A DNA stretch of 8,629 nucleotides, from NCBI GenBank assembly GCA_003559755.1, contig PWKM01000228.1, positions 1-8,629 of the forward strand, given 5' to 3'. Under the pieces are notes generated by a model. It did no database searches, had not been told where the DNA came from, and was given only the letters and a program-made list of their open reading frames with translations. The position numbers were made by a program, and so were the translations under genes. Positions 5,683 through 8,629 of this stretch are shown here, in pieces. How positions within the stretch are numbered: position 1 is the first letter of the stretch; every line of letters starts with the position of its first letter. Source of the stretch: Planctomycetota bacterium. GTDB lineage: Bacteria > Planctomycetota > PUPC01.

Positions 5683-8629
5683 ACTCGTGTCTGTGCATCA
5701 GTTCGATACCGCTCAGTATCGGGGGACGTTCCGAGCCCTCGGCCGGGACCAGGGTCACGTGTAACTCGTCCTCGATGGGCACATTACCAGCAGTCAGGGA
5801 GAACGCTCTGTCCGGTCCGCCGGCTCTGTGTACTACGTCTACGTTCTCCGCCACCGCCCGCCCATTCATATGTATGTCGAAAAACCGTTGACCGGGCAGC
5901 GAGCGGTCGGGCTCCGAAAAATGAAGGGAGATCCGGTAACTGTGTCCACCGCCTCTTATCCCTTTGACCGTGATCGAACGGACATTCCGCAGCCCGGAGG
6001 CGGCCACCCAGTTCAAGCCATCGGAGCCGTCCACGAACAGCGAGTTTTTCCTGAACCAGTTTCCGCGTTCGTTCTCGTCCTCGAACTCGATGGCAACGTT
6101 CAGCCGGACGGACGGGGCATGCTGGGGGTAAGCGACCCAGAGGGTACCGTTCTCCGCTAGGCGGCCACCCGGCGCCCCGAGGTTGATGCCCAGGCGCAGG
6201 ATCGGGGCATCATCGTCCGGGTCACCGATATTGTGGGCGCTCCATTGCTCCATTTCGAGGGCATGAATCAGAGCCAGAGAGGTCTGGTTCTGGTAGGAGC
6301 ACGTGCAGCCGCGGGTGGCGTCCGGCGCATTCAGCAGGCCATCGGCAGGGATCAAGCTGGCGGCGCATCCGGAGCGGAAGCCACCGAGCGAACCCGTTCC
6401 GCCCGTGTGCCCCAGGTCGCCGTGTCCGGCTGATGCGCTGCGAAACCACAGGTGGTCGGGGCTGGCAATGGCCTCTCCGCATCCGTACGATTTCCAATAG
6501 TTCCAGGAGACCGGTGTGGCGGTGAGCGGGTGTTCTCGGTTCAGGGTTGAGCCGGTCGCCAGGTCCAGGAATGGGGCGCCGGGGTTGACCGGGATGATCT
6601 TTCGCCCATGAAGAATCACATTCCGATAGGCACGGGGGGGCGTCCGATCCCGGGTCCAGAGTGTTCTGCCATCTCGGCCATTTCGGGCGACCATGCGATG
6701 CCCGCCCCCCTCGGGCAGAGGGCAGGACCCCTTCTCTACGAGCACGTCGTGCTCCACACTGTATCGAAGGAAGTTTCCGAAGACCGGGCTTTCAACGTCC
6801 CACAGCTTCTTGCCGGTATCTATGTCCAGCGCCATGACCCTCGGGGTCGGCAGATTGTCGAGCATTCCGCGCTGAGCAGCCATATCGACCTCTTGCCGTG
6901 ACGGCAGGTCGTTCACGAATACCATCCCGTTGCCAGAGACGATCGCGTTATGCCGCATGGCGATTGCCGCATCGTGCGTCCAAAGCACCTCGCCGGTCTT
7001 CCGGTCAATTGCGGCCAGCCGCTGGCTGGAGCCCACGTTGCGGCGCGAGTCTATATGGCGCCGGGCGGGGCAGAAGTAGGGTGTGGTCGTTATCAACAGT
7101 TTACCGCCGACGGCGCTGATATGTCCCCAGGGCGGTGCCGGGCCTCCGGAACCTCGTTCGGGCAGTGGCCATTTCGCAATGGTCTTTCCGGTGGCGGGAT
7201 CGAGCCGGTGAACGTGGCCCGCTCCCCGAACATAGATGCTGTCTGCTGTTGCGATCACCGGGTTGTCCATATGCTGGACGATCAAAAATGTGTGCAGGGC
7301 TCGCCCGACCCTTGGGAATTCCCGAATCCACAGTTTGCGACCGGTAAACACACAGCGAGAGGCAACGGTCTCGTCAGCGAGGACAAACAGTCGTCCGTTT
7401 GAGACGACCGGGCGCGGTGCGGTGGCGGACCCCCTGAGCGGCATGTTGTCGTTCGGGAATCCCCCGTACCACAGCGGGGCGAACGGCGGCTGCACCCGGC
7501 GGTCCGCGGCGACGGCCGCCCGGGATGGGTCGCCGTGTTGATGAGTCCAATCGCCGGACCCGGGGAGCGGCCCGGTGCTCTTCAGAAGCGTCACACCGTT
7601 CAACTCCTCTGCCCGCCCATTTTCCGGGTTGAATGAACGCAGAGCGGATTGGGGTTCGGATTCGGCCGGATCGAACGCCAGCCAGGCCCGACCATCGTAG
7701 GGCCGTAAACACTCGTACAGACGCTCCAAGGTGGCTGAATCCGCCCTGATCCCCACCGCTTCGGGGGCGGGCACGACGACCAGCGACGAGATGTAGGGCG
7801 GGTAATGGAGTGTGTCAAAGTCGCCGGGAATGATGGCAGCGCGGGGACCATACCATCCAGCACGGTCCAGCCGGCGACGAACGGCTTCGACGCGGTCGCG
7901 GTCTGGTTCGATCGCCACGACGTGCAGGGCTGAGCGAGCGATCAACTGCTCGATCAGTTCACCGTCACCGCCCCCCAGCAGCAATGCATACCCGTCGGTT
8001 ATTCCTGTGCGTTCGAGAATCTCGGCGGCCAAACGGCCCGACAGCGTGTCAGCCGGCTCAGGCGAACGGGGCCGATAGGAGAATACGGGCGGGTTCCGAA
8101 CCGGTTCGGGACCGAATCGGTGCAGGCGGCCCGACCGGGTGGTAATGAAGAGCCCCCCAGCCGCCACAATGGCCTCGAACACTTGATCGTCACCGAGTTC
8201 GGCCTGGATCGCGCGAACACGGCTCTTCAGTTCTGTCCGGGCCGGGTCTTCCACGGGGCTGATCCGTCTGGCAATGCCGTCGCGCAGGGCATAATATGTG
8301 CCGTGATTATCATAATGGTCGCCCACGATGCGGACTCGATAACCGCCATCGGCCTTGTTGCCTCGCTGAAGTTGGAGAGTCTGCCGGTGTATGAGGGCCC
8401 CGGTATGCCGATTGAAGAGTGCGGGCGGAGAGCGCCCTCCCGAGACGATCAACCTGTCCCCGGAAGCGGCCAGGTAGCCCTGGGGAGCGATCCCGGCGAA
8501 GGCATGGGCGCCCAGGTGCGGCTGTCTCTGCCAGTCGGTCGAGAAGCCGGTGTTGGACCATACCTCCTGCCCGGTCTCGGCGTCCACGGCGTACACGAAC
8601 GTTCCGCACCACGGCCAGACCCCTGCGGC
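5681..8629 (-). CDS. PQQ-like beta-propeller protein with internal methyltransferase-like domain and C-terminal malectin-like domain (5' end cut by window edge)
   Basis: The frame is open to the right edge. The codons upstream of GTG 8596 read AAGVWPWCGTF and continue the domain, so that GTG is not the start. Numbering from it (971 residues), propeller blades include YAVDAETGQEVW (2-13), IDRKTGEVLW (530-539) and LDIDTGKKLW (590-599). A class I methyltransferase-like domain (about 186-340) interrupts the propeller, with LLLGGGDGEL (205-214), acidic E230 after the second strand, and GWYG (247-250). GDWTH (348-352) marks re-entry into the propeller. Cysteines 706, 744, 764 and 766 form a cluster. 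NLGAPGGRLAENGTLW (805-820) is typical of this family in planctomycete-like bacteria, from memory. Residues about 885-971 resemble malectin (YRISLHFSEP, GQRFFDIHMNGR), a carbohydrate-binding fold. It is first in the visible operon, and its stop overlaps the next gene's ribosome binding site. No evidence shows that PQQ itself is bound. The role is unknown, probably extracytoplasmic. Confidence 0.93.
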   Translation of the reverse strand, partial: AAGVWPWCGTFVYAVDAETGQEVWSNTGFSTDWQRQPHLGAHAFAGIAPQGYLAASGDRLIVSGGRSPPALFNRHTGALIHRQTLQLQRGNKADGGYRVRIVGDHYDNHGTYYALRDGIARRISPVEDPARTELKSRVRAIQAELGDDQVFEAIVAAGGLFITTRSGRLHRFGPEPVRNPPVFSYRPRSPEPADTLSGRLAAEILERTGITDGYALLLGGGDGELIEQLIARSALHVVAIEPDRDRVEAVRRRLDRAGWYGPRAAIIPGDFDTLHYPPYISSLVVVPAPEAVGIRADSATLERLYECLRPYDGRAWLAFDPAESEPQSALRSFNPENGRAEELNGVTLLKSTGPLPGSGDWTHQHGDPSRAAVAADRRVQPPFAPLWYGGFPNDNMPLRGSATAPRPVVSNGRLFVLADETVASRCVFTGRKLWIREFPRVGRALHTFLIVQHMDNPVIATADSIYVRGAGHVHRLDPATGKTIAKWPLPERGSGGPAPPWGHISAVGGKLLITTTPYFCPARRHIDSRRNVGSSQRLAAIDRKTGEVLWTHDAAIAMRHNAIVSGNGMVFVNDLPSRQEVDMAAQRGMLDNLPTPRVMALDIDTGKKLWDVESPVFGNFLRYSVEHDVLVEKGSCPLPEGGGHRMVARNGRDGRTLWTRDRTPPRAYRNVILHGRKIIPVNPGAPFLDLATGSTLNREHPLTATPVSWNYWKSYGCGEAIASPDHLWFRSASAGHGDLGHTGGTGSLGGFRSGCAASLIPADGLLNAPDATRGCTCSYQNQTSLALIHALEMEQWSAHNIGDPDDDAPILRLGINLGAPGGRLAENGTLWVAYPQHAPSVRLNVAIEFEDENERGNWFRKNSLFVDGSDGLNWVAASGLRNVRSITVKGIRGGGHSYRISLHFSEPDRSLPGQRFFDIHMNGRAVAENVDVVHRAGGPDRAFSLTAGNVPIEDELHVTLVPAEGSERPPILSGIELMHRHE

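Noticed and set aside
5085..5891. Plus-strand frame of 268 codons
   Set aside because: It spans the junction of two well-supported minus-strand genes, has no ribosome binding site that I can see and shows no domain.
8594..8596. GTG as the start of the right-hand propeller gene
   Set aside because: The frame stays open upstream to the edge, the upstream residues (AAGVWPWCGTF) continue the propeller sequence, and the GTG falls inside a blade motif.

Overview
This window is a compact, one-directional gene block. All credible genes lie on the minus strand and read from the right edge to the left edge. It is GC-rich. The content is large exported multidomain proteins: PQQ-like beta-propellers carrying methyltransferase-like and malectin-like domains, a formylglycine-generating-enzyme (FGE/SUMF1)-fold lipoprotein, and a calcineurin-like phosphoesterase with SdrD-like and InlB-like modules. 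That mix suggests a bacterium of the Planctomycetota/Lentisphaerota/Verrucomicrobiota type or a similar deep-branching heterotroph. This placement rests on family recall, not on a phylogenetic marker.

Layout in transcription order: (1) 8629-5681, the 3' part of a PQQ-like propeller protein with an internal class I methyltransferase-like domain, a four-cysteine cluster and a C-terminal malectin-like domain; its start is off the right edge. (2) 5669-3102, an exported 855-residue calcineurin-like phosphoesterase followed by a string of beta-sandwich modules. (3) 3025-1790, a 411-residue FGE-fold probable lipoprotein lacking one of the two catalytic cysteines of true FGE. (4) 1789-1, the 5' 596 codons of a second PQQ-like propeller protein from the same family as gene 1, with a signal peptide and a degenerate methyltransferase-like domain; its end is off the left edge.

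Genes 1 and 2 are 11 nt apart, with the Shine-Dalgarno of gene 2 overlapping the stop of gene 1. Genes 2 and 3 are separated by 76 nt. Genes 3 and 4 abut exactly (TGA directly followed by ATG, in the same frame). This spacing supports one operon with translational coupling. No RNA gene, mobile element, CRISPR array or clear terminator was seen.

Three of the four products carry recognisable export signals. The fourth probably acts outside the cytoplasm as well, judging by its malectin domain and its exported relative. The most interesting points are two diverged members of a propeller/methyltransferase family bracketing the operon, methyltransferase-like folds in proteins that appear to be secreted, a four-cysteine cluster with the same spacing pattern in both, and the shared SUMF-like protein with a lost catalytic cysteine. 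Together they look like a little-described extracytoplasmic module, perhaps for binding or processing carbohydrate or phosphorylated glycan. No substrate can be read from the sequence.
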